Source of the DNA: Trissonchulus latispiculum
Lineage: Eukaryota > Nematoda > Enoplea > Enoplida > Ironidae
Assembly (NCBI GenBank): GCA_030248195.1
Contig: JASAND010015835.1
Location: 1-64,000 of the forward strand
DNA length: 64,000 nt
Direction: 5' to 3'
Shown piece after piece: positions 9,151 through 21,910 of the stretch (position 1 is its first letter; every line of letters begins with the position of its first letter). Below the pieces are notes generated by a model that worked only from the letters and a program-made list of their open reading frames with translations, had not been told where the DNA came from and did no database searches. The position numbers and the translations under genes are program-made.

Positions 9151-12100
9151 TATATAAAACTTAAAGTTTACAAAATTCACATGCTATTCTACAGTTATGC
9201 GTTAAATTATTATTATTATGTACCTACATTAGTTAGTAGTATATATAGAATTATGCCAGCTTTCAGAAAATATATACATTCTATAGATTGAAGCTACTTA
9301 GTCACTGTGGAAGTCACTGGATTTTGCCCATTTTTTCCAAATTTGGCTAGCGATAACTTTTGCAACTTAAAACTAAAAAGTTAAACTGAAACTAAAATGG
9401 GACAACTAAAATGTCTCCCGAGGTTTTTTGTGTAAAACACATCTGCTAATTGGCAACTCTCTAGCAGGCATACTAAATAACCCAAGATCGCTGGTATAAA
9501 TTTGGTCGTGTATAAACCGAAACTGCCTTTTTATGATAGCAGCCTATGGGGTAGCACTTGGAAGATGGCAATGGCTCCGATAATTGGCATCCGTGAGATC
9601 TTCAATTGACGCACTTAGTTTAATTATACGGAATTCATAGCTCAAGAAATAATGGATTATTTTATTTCTGCAAAATCACAAGTTTTTGACGCCGAAATAA
9701 CAAAATCTGCTATATCTCACAATAGAAAAAAAGCTAGAAAATTACTTCCGTAACAGAATTGTAATGTGCATCAACGTCGTTCGAAGGGATAAAGTCATAG
9801 TGTAATGAAATTACTGTTTCTGTTACTGTAATTGTTGTTTTATTCAGTAAAAAGGCGTTTCGCGTTCTTACAGCCTCACCTAGCAACCAGGAATAGGTTA
9901 TTAGTAACCAGTATAAGGTGGCCTGAGTAAAGAATAATCGAGGCCCTACCCGGAAATCTGCCAAAAAAGGGGCTACTTTAGTGAATTATCAAGTGGTTTT
10001 GTTGAAGATCTCATGGCCAGTCCATTTATCTATGCCAGGTAATTGTATAAAGAAACAAGCCGTAATTGTTACTGTCAATTATCATCTGTTCTTGTATCTT
10101 GTGTCTGCCAGAACTGCCAGAATTGCCTCAAAAATCACAATAAGCTGGTTAATTATCAGGGCTTAATTAAGGTGTCTTAACTGTGTTCCCGCGGCCGTAT
10201 TGAGGCCCTCGAACTACACTAGTTAGTGAACTTATTAGGTGTTAGAATTGTCTAAAATATGCATAATTACCGAAGCTATCTCAACTCTTAGTGCAAAGAT
10301 TCGAACCTTTGACCTTTTGCCCTTCCTGTATGTGTGTGGGACGGCCGTATTGAGGCCTCCTACGATTACGCAAACCCCTATTGCATCAGTCTTGTGTAAG
10401 GGCGGTCGTAATTGAGACCCCCTTAATTCCCCTGTCCTTCCCCCCTTCACGTCAGCGTTGCGTAATGGTCAGTGTTGGCATAATTCCACCTTAAATAGCA
10501 AGAAAACACACTATTTCATTTTATTAGTACAATTACACAACAAACAAGAACAATTACACACTATCAAGGTTTCTTCTTCTTTAATTCCTGAAACAACAAA
10601 AAGTACAAGTTAGTTATACATTTTTAAATCCTACATACTATTTTTAGTTCCATTATCTAGGGAGTTACTTAACTCCTCCCTTCTCTTTTCTCCCTTTTAC
10701 GGGTCGGCCTTTTATCTTTGAGCGCCCGCCTGTTTGTCTGGGGAGCGAGGAAAGCTCCCAGACCTTACGTGAACGAATGCCATTCATGCATTCATTCACG
10801 TAAGTCATACAATAGTGACCTTATAAGGGTCACCGCTGACCTCCCACCCTTAAAAGGCTGAATACAGCCTCTGCACTACTCAGTACAAATATAGGTAGAC
10901 AATAATATATACACACATACAATTATATACAACAATAATAGGTATTTAGGTACTTAAGTTGTTAGTAATAGGTACTTATTAGTAGTTCTAGGTAAGTATA
11001 TTTTTAGTTTTAACTTAGGTACCTACGATTCTTATGTAATTTGTTTTCGTCTTTGGATTTTCTTTGGGTCCTTGATGGACCAAACAGGTGAGGTCCCTTT
11101 GCTTTCTACTAAGCAAAGCGAACCCTTTGTCTTGGCCGCTGGAGGACCAAGTTCTTGAAAATATTGGAGTTTCTGTTTACTCCAAATTTATGGGCCCCAG
11201 CAGAGACCCCTAAAACTTGATACTAAAAATCCGGCCTTTGGCCTCCTTTCTGTCTGATTTAGGGGTCATCTGTTCCCATTAATTTGGGGGTCCTCCAGCC
11301 GCCAGACGCGCCTGTGGGCTACCGTAGGTCACGACTCGGTAGCCCAATAACAAAGCGTGATCATTCAAAACACCCAATCAGAAGCTAGGAAGCTTAAGGC
11401 CAACCCCCTACTGGGGTCTCGACTGCAACTAGCAGTTTGCAGTCAGTGCTTGGCTGGCAGTCGGGGAGAGAGGTTGCTCTCTCTCCCCTAATAACTTTAG
11501 CTTCATTGTCTCCCCCTTATTTCGTCCGAATGTATCCGGGAGAGGTGTGTCTTGCGCCAATTATACGGTGGCCTGGACTACAGCACCTCTCCCCTTCCCC
11601 CCATTTCCCCATAGGGTTTTCTATTTTAGATTCTGCCAGCCAGGCACTCACGTTTCTGGCCGCCCCCGTGAGCCCATATGTCTGCGGACGGCTCACGGGG
11701 AGCACTGCTTCTGACCCGGGGACCCTTATGCCTGAAAGGCGGTCCCCGGGTCTCTCCATTCGCACTATTTCCCGGGGTCTTCGGACCCCGGAAGACCACC
11801 TTTTTAACACTTTTCGGGCCCAGCGCCCATTATTTTCTGTAATTGTATTTGTGAGGGTGTGGGCCTTTCGCCCTACCCTCTGGGGTATTGTTTGTGATTC
11901 CTTTTTCGTCTTTTCATATCTTTTCCCTGGTGATTTGCGAGCAGTCTAACCTCGCAAATCACTCTCATTAAAAGGGGTTTTAGACTAGTCATTCTCGTCA
12001 TTTTACGTATTGTCTCTAAAAAGCCCTTTTTGGCCCAATATACAAATAAACCACCGTGGGTTTGTTTAGCCAAAAACCCACCCTAAAACCACTATTTTTT

Positions 12101-13231
12101 CTCTTTCTAACCCTCTCAATTCTCACTCCAAAACTCTATTCTAACTCCCAAAAACAACGTAAATTTGGGTAGTTAGTTTTAAGGGAGGACCCTCACCTAC
12201 CCACCTTGAGGAAGGGGAGTTAAGCCACTCCCCGGGAGTGGGTCTTTCAGGTTAGGGCCCCCCTCAATCCCCACAGCCGGCAACTAGAGTTGCCGGCCAT
12301 ATTCTTATCACAATTCAAAAGCCACTGTTGTAATCCTGTCTTGTCTGTTCTAATCATTGCCGGGTAAAAACCTGAGGTTTCCTAAAACACCTTAAAAGCA
12401 GAAAACTCAACCTTTCAAATACCGTTCAATCTATTAATTATTAAGACGTAAATACCGGCTTTCCTTTAATTAAAAGCTGTCCTTAGCATATTTTTGTAAT
12501 AATTGCTGTAACAGCAATTATTGTCCCCATTGGCTTTTACACACACCAAAATACAAACAAAATATACGGGTGATCACGTGGGAATGGCCATTTCTGGGCC
12601 ATTCCCGAAATATAACGCACTTCCACACATTTGTAGCTATTATTAAGGGTTAGTTAGATTAATATTCTGGGAATTAGCCCCATTTTAGTACGGTTAGGGT
12701 TGTACTTGTACTGTGTTGTATGAATGCGACTCCTCACGTAAACCCCTCCAGTTGAGGTTGTGAGAGAAGTCAAGTGTGCGTGAGGTGTGAATGTTGCGTA
12801 ACTGTGTCTGAATGATTGTGTGAGTGACTGTGAGTGCATGACTGAAACTGTATGCGTGAAATAGTGCAGTTACGACTGTCTGTGTGTGTCTACTGTCTAA
12901 ATGAGCGTGTGAAAATAGTGCGCTAGTGTGTGTGAATCTGTATGAATGGAATTACGTCTACGTCCGCTGTGTGTTAATAACCGTATGAATGGGACTGCTC
13001 ATGTAAACCCCTCGCGGAGGTCTTGAGTGTAGTCCGTGGGGAAGTAGTTAGTTAAACAATAATATTAAGCAGTAGTTAGGCATAACAATTAGAACTTACA
13101 TTATAAACAGTTAGGTTAGGTTAAGTATAACAGTTTAATTAGGTGTTAGTCAGTTTAGTAGTTATAGTTAGCATTAGTAATTATAGTTAGTACCAGTAAT
13201 AGCGGTTAATATTGTAGTTAGTGATGTTTCA
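9151..13231. other. Unassigned block; no gene recognised
   Basis: No exon with recognisable protein similarity. Visible features are three copies of a CGGCCGTATTGAGGCC-like motif (near 10190, 10342 and 10402), runs of TAGGTACTTA/TTAGTA-type sequence at 10890-11040, a C/T-rich 170-codon open frame at 11437-11949 of unknown meaning, and two related segments at 12718-12770 and 12982-13030 sharing GTAAACCCCTC. The GTTAGT-rich composition near 13040-13230 returns after the 41-bp arrays, so 9.9-16.6 kb could be one large element, possibly long-terminal-repeat or UTR sequence. I could not find matching termini. Confidence 0.4.
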
Positions 13232-13620
13232 GTCGCTGAAACTGAAACTGAAACTAGGTTTCAGTCTCTACATGTTTCAGTTTCAGTCACTGAAACTGAA
13301 ACTGAAACTGAAACTTTTTTGGAAAACGGACTGAAACTGAAACTGAAACTGAAACCATTTAAACTAGCAGACTGAAACTGAAACTGAAACTGAAATTATT
13401 TTTGGTATCCGACTGAAACTGAAACTGAAACTGAAACTACCCTAATTCTAGAACTGAAACTGAAACTGAAACTGAAACTAGAAAAGTCTGAAACAGTTTC
13501 AGTCCCAGCGTAAAATCTGAAGTTTTTCCTTCTAGCTGGAGCTTAAACTGGTTTCAGTTCATGCTGGAACTGAAACTCCATTTCAGTCTCTGCGTGCAAG
13601 ACCATTTCAGTCTCTGTGTA
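13232..13620 (+). repeat. 41-bp minisatellite array 1, built on (CTGAAA)4
   Basis: ACTGAAAC starts recur at 13289, 13330, 13371, 13412 and 13453, exactly 41 bp apart. Each unit is four CTGAAA hexamers plus about 15-17 bp of poorly conserved sequence. Both ends decay into inverted GTTTCAGT copies (13255-13285 and 13490-13620). The region is noncoding. Confidence 0.9.
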
Positions 13621-14238
13621 TGATTAAGTTCTTTGTAAAATGTTATTGCAGATATCCCGTGATAGTTTTACTTGCGAAAGAATTGAATGAATGTGTTACG
13701 TTTTAGCCTCTCGTATGATCATAGCAGTATTACTTTTAGATAATTTACTGTCAGCATAATAGATAAAAAACTAGGAAGTTATGTTAAAGTGCAATTGCTT
13801 TATATATTTTTTAAAGCGCAAGTTGTTGATGTGGCACCTCTAAAGGTCTACGGCCCAACGGCTAAGCACCGAATTGCAGCAATGAAGCTTTAGATCCTCA
13901 ACAGCTTTACATTTTGGAGAGATGCTTTACTTAAGCAAATAACCAAGCTGGTATAGGTACTTAGTTAATGAGAAAGTCAATGAAACAACCAACTAAACTT
14001 AGTTCAATCTTAATTTTTTTGTCTTCACAAAGAAAATGATTGTTTAGCCAAGGGATTGCAAGTACAATATATTAGCTAAAACTGTTTTACTCAGAACTGA
14101 CATAGAAGCTGAGATATGAAATAAAACTGCAGGTTCAGCAGTTCTAAATTCCAAATATGCGGAAACTAAAATTTCTCTTTTTGTTGATGACTTCAACTGA
14201 AAAATCCGGACTAAAACTGGAACTATTCTAAAATGAGG

Positions 14239-14515
14239 ACTGAAATTGAAACTGTTTGGCATCACCGACTGAAACTGAAACTGAAACTGAAACTATTTTG
14301 CGTCACCGACTGAAACTGAAACTGAAACTGAAATTAATTTGGACCGGCGACTGAAACTGAAACTAAAACTGAAATTATCTTGGGATGACGACTGAAACTG
14401 AAACTGAAACTGAAATGATTTTTGATATCTGACTGAAACTGAAACTGAAACTGAAATTAACTTAGGTTGTCGACTGAAACTGAAACTGAAACTGAAACTA
14501 AAATGGGCTACTGAA
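14239..14515 (+). repeat. 41-bp minisatellite array 2, built on (CTGAAA)4
   Basis: ACTGAAAC starts at 14268, 14309, 14350, 14391, 14432 and 14473, all exactly 41 bp apart. A shortened first unit begins at 14239 and lacks two hexamers (29 bp). The intervening 15 bp differ strongly between units but share a T-A-rich start and a C or T end. The unit is the same as in array 1, about 770 bp away. Confidence 0.9.
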
Positions 14516-16922
14516 ACAACACTAATTGTAGTGTTAGCTAGGTTTGTTAATAATTGTTAGTTGTCATTAGTATGTGAAATCCGGTTATAGATTGTCCCCC
14601 AGAGGCCTGCGTAAGTCACCCGGTTCAGGGTGCAGGCCCTCTGCAAAGGAGGGGTAGTCTGTCCTTATTCGGTTAGATCTCTAGGCCCAGGTTAAGAGGG
14701 TTGGTAACCTCATTTGCATAATTGCGATAATATGTTCTAGGAACCCAATGGTAGGTTACCAACCCAGGTTAGGTCTATAATTGTCGTCATTAAGTCTAGT
14801 TAGGCCTGTAAGGTATAAAATGGTATAAAATAGGCCTCAGTTAGTACTAGGTAGTCTATAGCCTGTAATAGTCAGTAATAATCGGTAGTATGTAACAGTA
14901 TCCTGTTTAGTGGCCAGATTTGGGCCTTAACTGAATATTAGTCGTCAGTTATAACAAATAGGTTACTGCTCATATACTGGGTACTACGTAGTAAATAGAT
15001 TAGGTCAGTTTAGCTGTAGTTTAGGTCTGTAGTGAAAGCTGAGTAGTGCCTACGTGACTCCATGCCCGTGAGAGGCTCGACCAGAGCCTCATTTGCATAT
15101 TTAACCAAGTAGGCCGGAATGGCCCCAAGCTTGGTCCTCTCCGTTCGCCTGATCTTCAAAAACGTCAAGTTTCGTCTGTTTTCAACCTAAAACTATGAAA
15201 TAACACATTACACGTTACGCAATACACGATTCGGGTCTTGAACCCGCACGTGAAAGCCAATCGGTCCGGACAATAGTTGCTGGGGTTCCAATCCCCACCA
15301 CCTCTGTTTCTAATGGGTTTTAACCCATTTGATTCAGGTAGCCGTTCAGTCTCTCCGCTGGAAGCGCGTCCCGTTGCTACTGGAATCAGTCTACCAGTCT
15401 GTCTAGTTGGAGAAGCTTATCGTGGTCTATTTGTCAGTACCCTGCCCTGCCCAGTCGTTCTTATAGTCAGTAGTTCAGTGGATCCTGAAGGAGATCCTGG
15501 TCCTTTGTATCTGTTGGAGATCTGTCCAGTCAGCCCCGTTGGAATATCTGATTAGGTACTTGTTGGACGCATTTTGGTGCAGTCTGAGGCGTAGCGTATA
15601 GCGGAGACGAAGAGAGCTACCTGTTTCACTGTTGGGTCACCGTTTTGAAACCAAAACATCTCGGTCTACATTTGAACTCTAAAAGAATCATGTTCAGTGA
15701 AAGTGGTACAGCTTATGTCCTGATCCTCACCACTGAAGCCCCTCTATAAACCAATTGACAATCTGTATTTTTTGTATTAAACTTGAGATAATTATCTGAG
15801 GAAGCCGATCCGACCTTTCCGACAACTGCCGACACTCTCCCAGCCTGTAACTGTCATTGTCCATTCTAGAGACGGAACTCTTCTCGAAATTCAGTTATTC
15901 TGGGCAGTCAATTATACGGAGACGCCAGAGCAAAGCCAACCTCGCTCCCACTCGATTCGGATTATAAACAGTTGTTAATTAGCGTAACTTGTGTGTGTGG
16001 TCCCAAGAGTTATTGAAAGGGACAGAGTCACAGTAGAGGCTAGCAAAGAGCCTAAGAGCTGAGTTGAGTTGAAGCATATAGGATACCGGTTTGGTTTAGC
16101 CCATAGCAGCACTAGAGTGTGTTATACCTGAAGTAAGAGTACTGTAAAGACCCCGAAACCGGATAACCAGCCCTAACAGAGAAAGTACTAGTCAAACCAA
16201 ACCTGAAAGGCAATTCTGGCAGACAGTATCTTGTATTACTGTTGATTGTAAAACCATAACTGCAGTGAAGTATTGTCCGCTGGAAGTTAGTAATCCTGTG
16301 TGTGTTCTATTTGTAATAATAAATAATTATCCTTTCAGCTGCTTCGGCTTTCGTGTACGTTTCAGAGATCCCCAACTCTATCCGTATTGAGGTTAGAGTT
16401 GAAACGACAGTCACCCATAGAGACTATAAATCCCGATTCCCCTGCCTAAAACGAACTCACCCCGTTAGACCCCATTTCAGGTCAGCTATTGAGCCCTGGT
16501 TGTCAGCAACCACTACAGCCGGAGCATCAATCTAAGCGAAGATCCATCTTTGCGTGCCGACCTTGACTCGTGTCTTGGATCCTGATCAGATCTAGTCTAG
16601 TCTAGCCTAGTCTATTCTAGAAGCCCTAAACAACTACAAACGACCCCGAACCAAGCAAAAGTTTATTGGAGACACAACCCCCTCCGATACACAGAAATCA
16701 GGCAAAGATCTGACAGAGTCTATTACAATAGTAATACAGCTGTTGCCAAACTTTCAGAAATTGGCAAGTACTGCTCTGAGCGGAGACGTTGAATTTTTGA
16801 AGCGGGATTATCCGGAGGGTGTTAAAATTCTGAAAGAACTTATTTCGGAAAATTTCGTCAAATTTCGTCTTGATTTGGGCCGTCAATCAGCAATACGTGC
16901 CAAAAATGAATCACCACCTTAA
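14516..16922. other. Unassigned block after the 41-bp arrays; possible retroelement UTR
   Basis: 14530-15030 is rich in GTTAGT/TAGTA like 13040-13230. A T-arm-like segment GGGGTTCCAATCCCCACC lies at 15273-15291 but has no matching A-box or acceptor stem. AATAAATAAT near 16318 and a pyrimidine tract precede the 16.35-16.6 kb stretch. (TCTAG)n-like repetition occurs near 16590-16620. No protease, reverse transcriptase, integrase or nucleocapsid motif was recognised. Confidence 0.35.
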
Positions 16923-17873
16923 GGTGCTCGTATCGTTTTGTGCAGTGCTTCTGTGGTGACTTTTTAAACGCTATGACTTTCGCAATTGTAGGAGCTCGAA
17001 AGTGCTTTGTATATCGTTTTAAAGCGTATAATCTGTACATTCACATGTTTATACGAACCCAGCAAAATTAGAAAAAACTAGCAAAAATTTTCTGACATAC
17101 TGACATCTGACAGGCTGAATACAGACCAAAACTTTTTGAACATCGATTTCTGAAAACTGTAGAATCAGCCAAAATTTCTTCTTGTGCCATGGTATGAAGG
17201 ACATGCGGGCCGAGGCACATGTTTTGGATTTGCCTCAACCCGTCTCAATGTTCCAGAAAATCCAGCAAACGTGCAGTGACAAAAACTTCTCAAACTTGTA
17301 CCTCCTTAGTGCGAATAGTGCGAATTTTTAGTCTGCCAAAATCACACGAATCCATTGAGTAGCTTTTGAGAATCGATGTTCAAAACAAAATAAGTGCAGT
17401 TTTGCCAAATTCGTCTTTCGGCCAAATCTTTAGCTAAAAGCAACGAATCCCTGGTAGTACGCAGTAGGGAAATGTGCAATTAGACCGAGTATCAATTGAG
17501 TATAAATAAGCCTAAATTGCCTGTAAGATCTGGCCGATATTTTGAAAAAACTGATTTCCTCGAAAATGACCATTTTTTGACCCCAAAAGTCGTTTTTGGT
17601 TTATACTGACTTTACCTACTGGAGATGTGTTCAGAAGTTGTAAAAGCAAAAATATTCATTTTAATGTCCTCTTTCCATCCATAACAACCAATCCGGTCCT
17701 ACTGGGAGCCTAATGCCGAAAAACCAAAACTTTCTTATGTTTTGGCCTAAAAATATGGGGACTGGCACCCAGTATGTTAATGAGTACAAAATAATATATT
17801 TTGAAAGTTTCATCTAGTTTCATAAAGAATTGGAGCCTCGAAGCTCAAATTTACAAAAAGCGACGCCAGCACC
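16923..17873 (-). mobile_element. TTAA-flanked non-autonomous element, copy 3, inverted (951 bp)
   Basis: Reads as the reverse complement of copies 1 and 2. It starts GGTGCTCGTATCGTTTTGTG (the other copies' right end) and ends GCGACGCCAGCACC. TTAA precedes it at 16919-16922, but the right flank is CTGG, so that side has mutated or rearranged. It shows more substitutions than the tandem pair, which suggests an older insertion. Confidence 0.7.
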
Positions 17874-18059
17874 CTGGGCGATTTTTCAGTTTTTCGATTT
17901 ATGCAATTTTGAAAATTTTATTAATGTTCAAAAATTTTCAAAATTAATATTTCGTGGAATATACGTTTTAAATAAAAATTGAAAAAATTGATCCGGCGTA
18001 CTACTTCAATAAACGTCAATGTAGAATTTGAGCAGGCTTTGTTGAAGTATCTATCTGGT

Positions 18060-18620
18060 CCTTGGAAGCACCTTGCCGTGGTGGACTGGCAGAACCTGTT
18101 TTCCCCTGGTCTTTCCGGAGAGAATGGCAACGAATGGCTTCCCATACCCTGGCTCCCGGTGGGGCCACAGCCCGAACACGGGAAACCCTCCGATTTAAGA
18201 TAGCCCTGGCCTCCCAATGCCCAGCCGGATTTTTGCTTGGTGGCTCTGATAAACCAGCCTACTGGGGCCGCATACTTCTGATGGCTGGGGACATTGAGGA
18301 AAACATAGGAACCTGGACCCAAATGGCCCTGCCCGGTCTGCGACAGAAACGCTCCCAAGAACTGTGTCAGGTGTAACCAATGTAACCTATGGGTGCACCT
18401 GAAACCTTGCTCAGGACTAAATGCTTTCAGGGAATATCACACTGCCCGGTCTGCGCCAACCGCTCCAACCCTTCACCCTCAAATCCTTCCCCTCCGACTC
18501 CACCCCTAGCCTCCCGATGCACTGCTCCTTATCCCTACCCCGCTGCTACGGCTGCAGCTCTTACTGCTGCCGCAAGCACTGCGGCGGTCGCTGCCGCCGC
18601 TAACGCTGTGGCGGTGTGAA
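18060..18620 (+). pseudogene. CR1-like retrotransposon 5' fragment: degraded 2A-like peptide plus PHD-type zinc finger
   Basis: One frame reads GRILLMAGDIEENIGTWTQ near 18270-18320. This resembles the 2A-like element at the start of several CR1/L2-type non-LTR retrotransposon proteins (consensus D-V/I-E-x-N-P-G-P), but the terminal NPGP is NIGT here. After a one-base frame change, CPVCDRNAPKNCVRCNQCN, then LWVHLKPCSGL, continues at 18325-18420. A second frame change gives HCPVCANRSNPSPS from about 18438. Together these supply the cysteine/histidine pattern of the PHD-like finger that follows 2A in such elements. At least two frameshifts make it inactive. An alanine-rich tail ends near 18617. 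No endonuclease or reverse transcriptase follows, so only the 5' part is present. Confidence 0.75.
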
Positions 18621-21600
18621 GTTTGACTATGCTGAACTTAGTAAAATGTTATTGTCTCCTTTTGACTATTAGGATAAGACTAGACTACAGGTGAATACCG
18701 GTGGTGTGTGATGCTGGAGAAATGGAGGATCCTGACCAACTAAAAGTCAACCCGGCGATTACAACGATTTATTAACTTTCGAGCAAAACTTGATGACAAA
18801 ATTAATACAAAACATTAATTTTAACCAAAAACATAAACTTTGACAAAATACGAAAACCAACCACAAACGCCCGGCAGAAGCCGACAGTGCGACAAGGGAA
18901 CTAGACAAAAACCCAAAAACAATCTCCCCAAATTCGAACCTAACCGTCGCTACCCAACCACTCTCGATCAACTTACACCCACAACTACACACAAGCCTAC
19001 CCAATATGGCGAATCACAACTATTAGCTAATCAGACCCATGAATTTAGACAGAAGTGATGTAAAATCATTGAACGTTTGTCAAAATGTAATACTAATTCA
19101 CTTAGGCTTGGCAGCTCGCATATAATTTATATCTTTCCTGTCGGTGCTAACTTCACATAATACCCCCTCTTTTGGCCCCGGGCGGCCTCGGACGGGTCCA
19201 CTCAGTTAGACGACTAGGTAAAAAGAATGTTACTCACAGGTACCTTAGGTACTAGGAAAGATAAAACATTGTGTGAAAATTACGTAAAGATAAAAAGAAA
19301 AGACAGTGGTGAACATACACCATACCACGGTTGAGCACACAACTTTTCTAACATGTTAACCGGCCAACGGTAAAACTACTCGTAACTGAATCGAGACATT
19401 TTTGACAGACTAATGCGAAAACTTACTTACCTACTACAAAACCTACGTAAAATTTTCAAATTCCCGCCCGAGATCACCCAAGTACCAAAAGAGTAGGGTA
19501 GCACCGACAGGAAACAAGATCAGAAAAGAACAAAACCCACTATTAAAAATATCGATATATATGTGACAAGAAAAATTATTATGCAAGGAGATATTAAACA
19601 AAAATGCAAAAATTCGAAAATTGTACATGTAAGTAGCAGCCATAATGGAATGAAGTAGTATTAATAATGCCAAACAAAAAGATTACTAGATTAATGAAAA
19701 CAAAACAATATAAAGTGATGCCATCAGAGAATTGCAATTTTCAAGAAAAAGAACCAGAAAAATTTTAAGGAAAGGTCGGAGAAAGAAGAAACCGTGTAAC
19801 CGCTTTTAGTAGAAAACAAAGACAGAAAAGTGATAGAGAAAAACAAACTATACCAGCACCGACAGATACAACGGCTAAACCGAGGTAGCGGGCACCCTGA
19901 CGAAAGAATAAAGAAAATGTAGTCAACTGAACCCCAATTTTAAAATTTGATCCTGCGGCTCCCTCCCTTCAAATCACAACCAAAATAATAGAACCCGAAA
20001 AGATCAATCACCAAGACACAGATTAAACAACAACAAAAATCACACAAAATAGGGTTGGGGGGAGAGCGTCACGGGTGTGCGAAGGAGGGGACACTGGCGG
20101 TTTACTCCCCAGCACCGCAAACTGTTGCTGTTACATTCATAGAGTCTTTCAACCAAAAGTCAATACGGCCGGATCCTACCAAATCAGACCGTAGCAGGCC
20201 TCGCCAGGCTTCCTGACCAGCTTCACGAAGTCCGACCCAAACCAAACCGAGCCAAAGGCACCCGGGACCAAAGCTGAGCACAAAGCAAATGGCCATGCGA
20301 GCCGTGGACGCTTCAGCCTGGTACCCCAACGGCGGTAGGTGGACCAAAAACACCAAACCCGAGTCCAGGAGCCAATAGACAGGCTCCAGGGGTAAAGACC
20401 CGTCAAGACCCCCAAAGGTCCGGACTATCCAACGGCCAATCCTGGCCAGCACAATCCCAAAATGGCAGCCATAAAGCAACAGGGCCTGCCACCAAAGTCC
20501 AACAGAGGCCAGGAAAGCCAGAGCAACGAGGCGCCAACGAAGATGGCAGCCAACCGCAGAGGCAACAAACCCCCACTAGCCGGCACGGCAACCCACAACT
20601 GGAAGCAGGACACTTCCAAAATCACAGAGGCGGCCAGGCAGGCCACAAGCACCAAGCGCCCAACCAGATAGCAATCGCACGACGCACAGTGCGCCAAAAG
20701 TCCAAAAGGAACGGCCAAACCAGCCGAACTCAAAACCATCGGCCAGCAGACCAACCAACCAATGCCAGAACCTGGCCAACCCAAACATCCAGAGACCTGC
20801 TACGAAGTGGAACCAGTAGAATCCGGCCCCAAAAGCCACCGTCCAGAGGTCATGGCAGTAGAACACCGCGCCAGACCTGCGCACCAAGCAATGGGCGGTA
20901 AAGTCAATTCCCGAGCCATCCAGCACATAACCTGGGGAGCACACTAGGCACCAAGAATGGGGGGTCGGCACCGGCATAGCACAGAAAAAGGTTACAGGAT
21001 TAACTAAAACACATAAAAACAAAAATTAAGGCAATCATATAAAGCACATAAGTATCATGATTAGCAAATGGCAAAAATTAACAAAACAAAATACTGACGA
21101 TACATAATTATAGCCCCACCTATGACTTTAGTAGCTCCAGAACCAACTGGAGAGACGCAGCCCCGCTTAGCGGAGGAGAAACCCCATAGGCCTGTGCTTA
21201 TCAAAGAGAATCTCAATTCTAAACTAAATGAAACGGAATCAAAAAGGAAAGGAATGTTAAGGAGCATGCGGCCCACCTCACCCGGTGTGTGGAGACTGGA
21301 GCGGCCCGCAACTTAACACTCCAAAAGAGAGTGTGGAAAAAGGTAGGAGCACCAAGAGTTAAAAGTTGTAAAAAGGTTAAAAAGAAAAAGTCCAATCTGC
21401 TGTGTGGAATTTAGAAAAAGCAGCGAAAAGCAGAAATTAAAGTGTATTCCAGTGAAAAGGTGAAAATTCAAACGAGATATAGTCAAGAAAGTTGACTTCA
21501 AAGTATCAAGATGAAATATTCATGCGTACTAGAATCAAAGAAGGAAGGAGAAACTTGTTTGAATCATTGACAAAACTCAAAGGATCTAATAAATAGAATA

Positions 21601-21910
21601 CTCAAGTGAACAAAAATTTAGAAATTAAATCAAGAGACCAAAAAGAAAAGAAATTTATCAAAGAAGTCATCTAAAAGAGTCAAAAATAAAACGACCTACG
21701 TCAAGACGTCAAGAAGAATAACCCACACAGCAGATAAAAGTTAAATGCAAAAATAGTAAAAAGAAAAGAAAACGGAGAACCCTCCACTCCCCCGTGATAA
21801 AACAGGAAAAGATGAAAGAAAAAGGTGAAAAGACTTTTAAGCACCAAATTTAGCACCAACCCGTAATATAAAAGGTGCAAGAAAAACACAAAAGAAAACT
21901 GCATGAGAAC
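18621..21910. other. Strongly strand-biased (A-rich on +) region; no gene recognised
   Basis: The plus strand is A-rich and T-poor over about 3 kb, so the minus strand is T-rich, as expected if it were a long noncoding or 3' part of the minus-strand unit whose coding region ends at 21911. TTTATT at 18770-18775 is a polyadenylation-signal-like AATAAA on the minus strand. Open frames at 20.1-21.0 kb on both strands have skewed composition and no recognisable domain. No terminal repeats found. Confidence 0.4.

Noticed and set aside
11437..11949. 170-codon plus-strand open frame
   Set aside because: C/T-rich composition, no recognisable domain, and an almost equally open opposite strand. Kept only as a remark in the unassigned block.
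13289..14515. True CRISPR array
   Set aside because: The repeat is a simple hexamer multiple, the host is eukaryotic, no cas genes are present, and the 15-bp intervals look like decayed minisatellite sequence.
15265..15295. Possible tRNA or primer-binding-site T-arm (GGGGTTCCAATCCCC)
   Set aside because: No A-box, acceptor stem or adjacent long terminal repeat could be matched.
20102..21022. Long open frames on both strands near 20-21 kb
   Set aside because: Skewed composition makes stops rare on both strands, and the peptides (Trp/Leu/Gly-rich on minus, Lys/Arg/Pro-rich on plus) show no domain.
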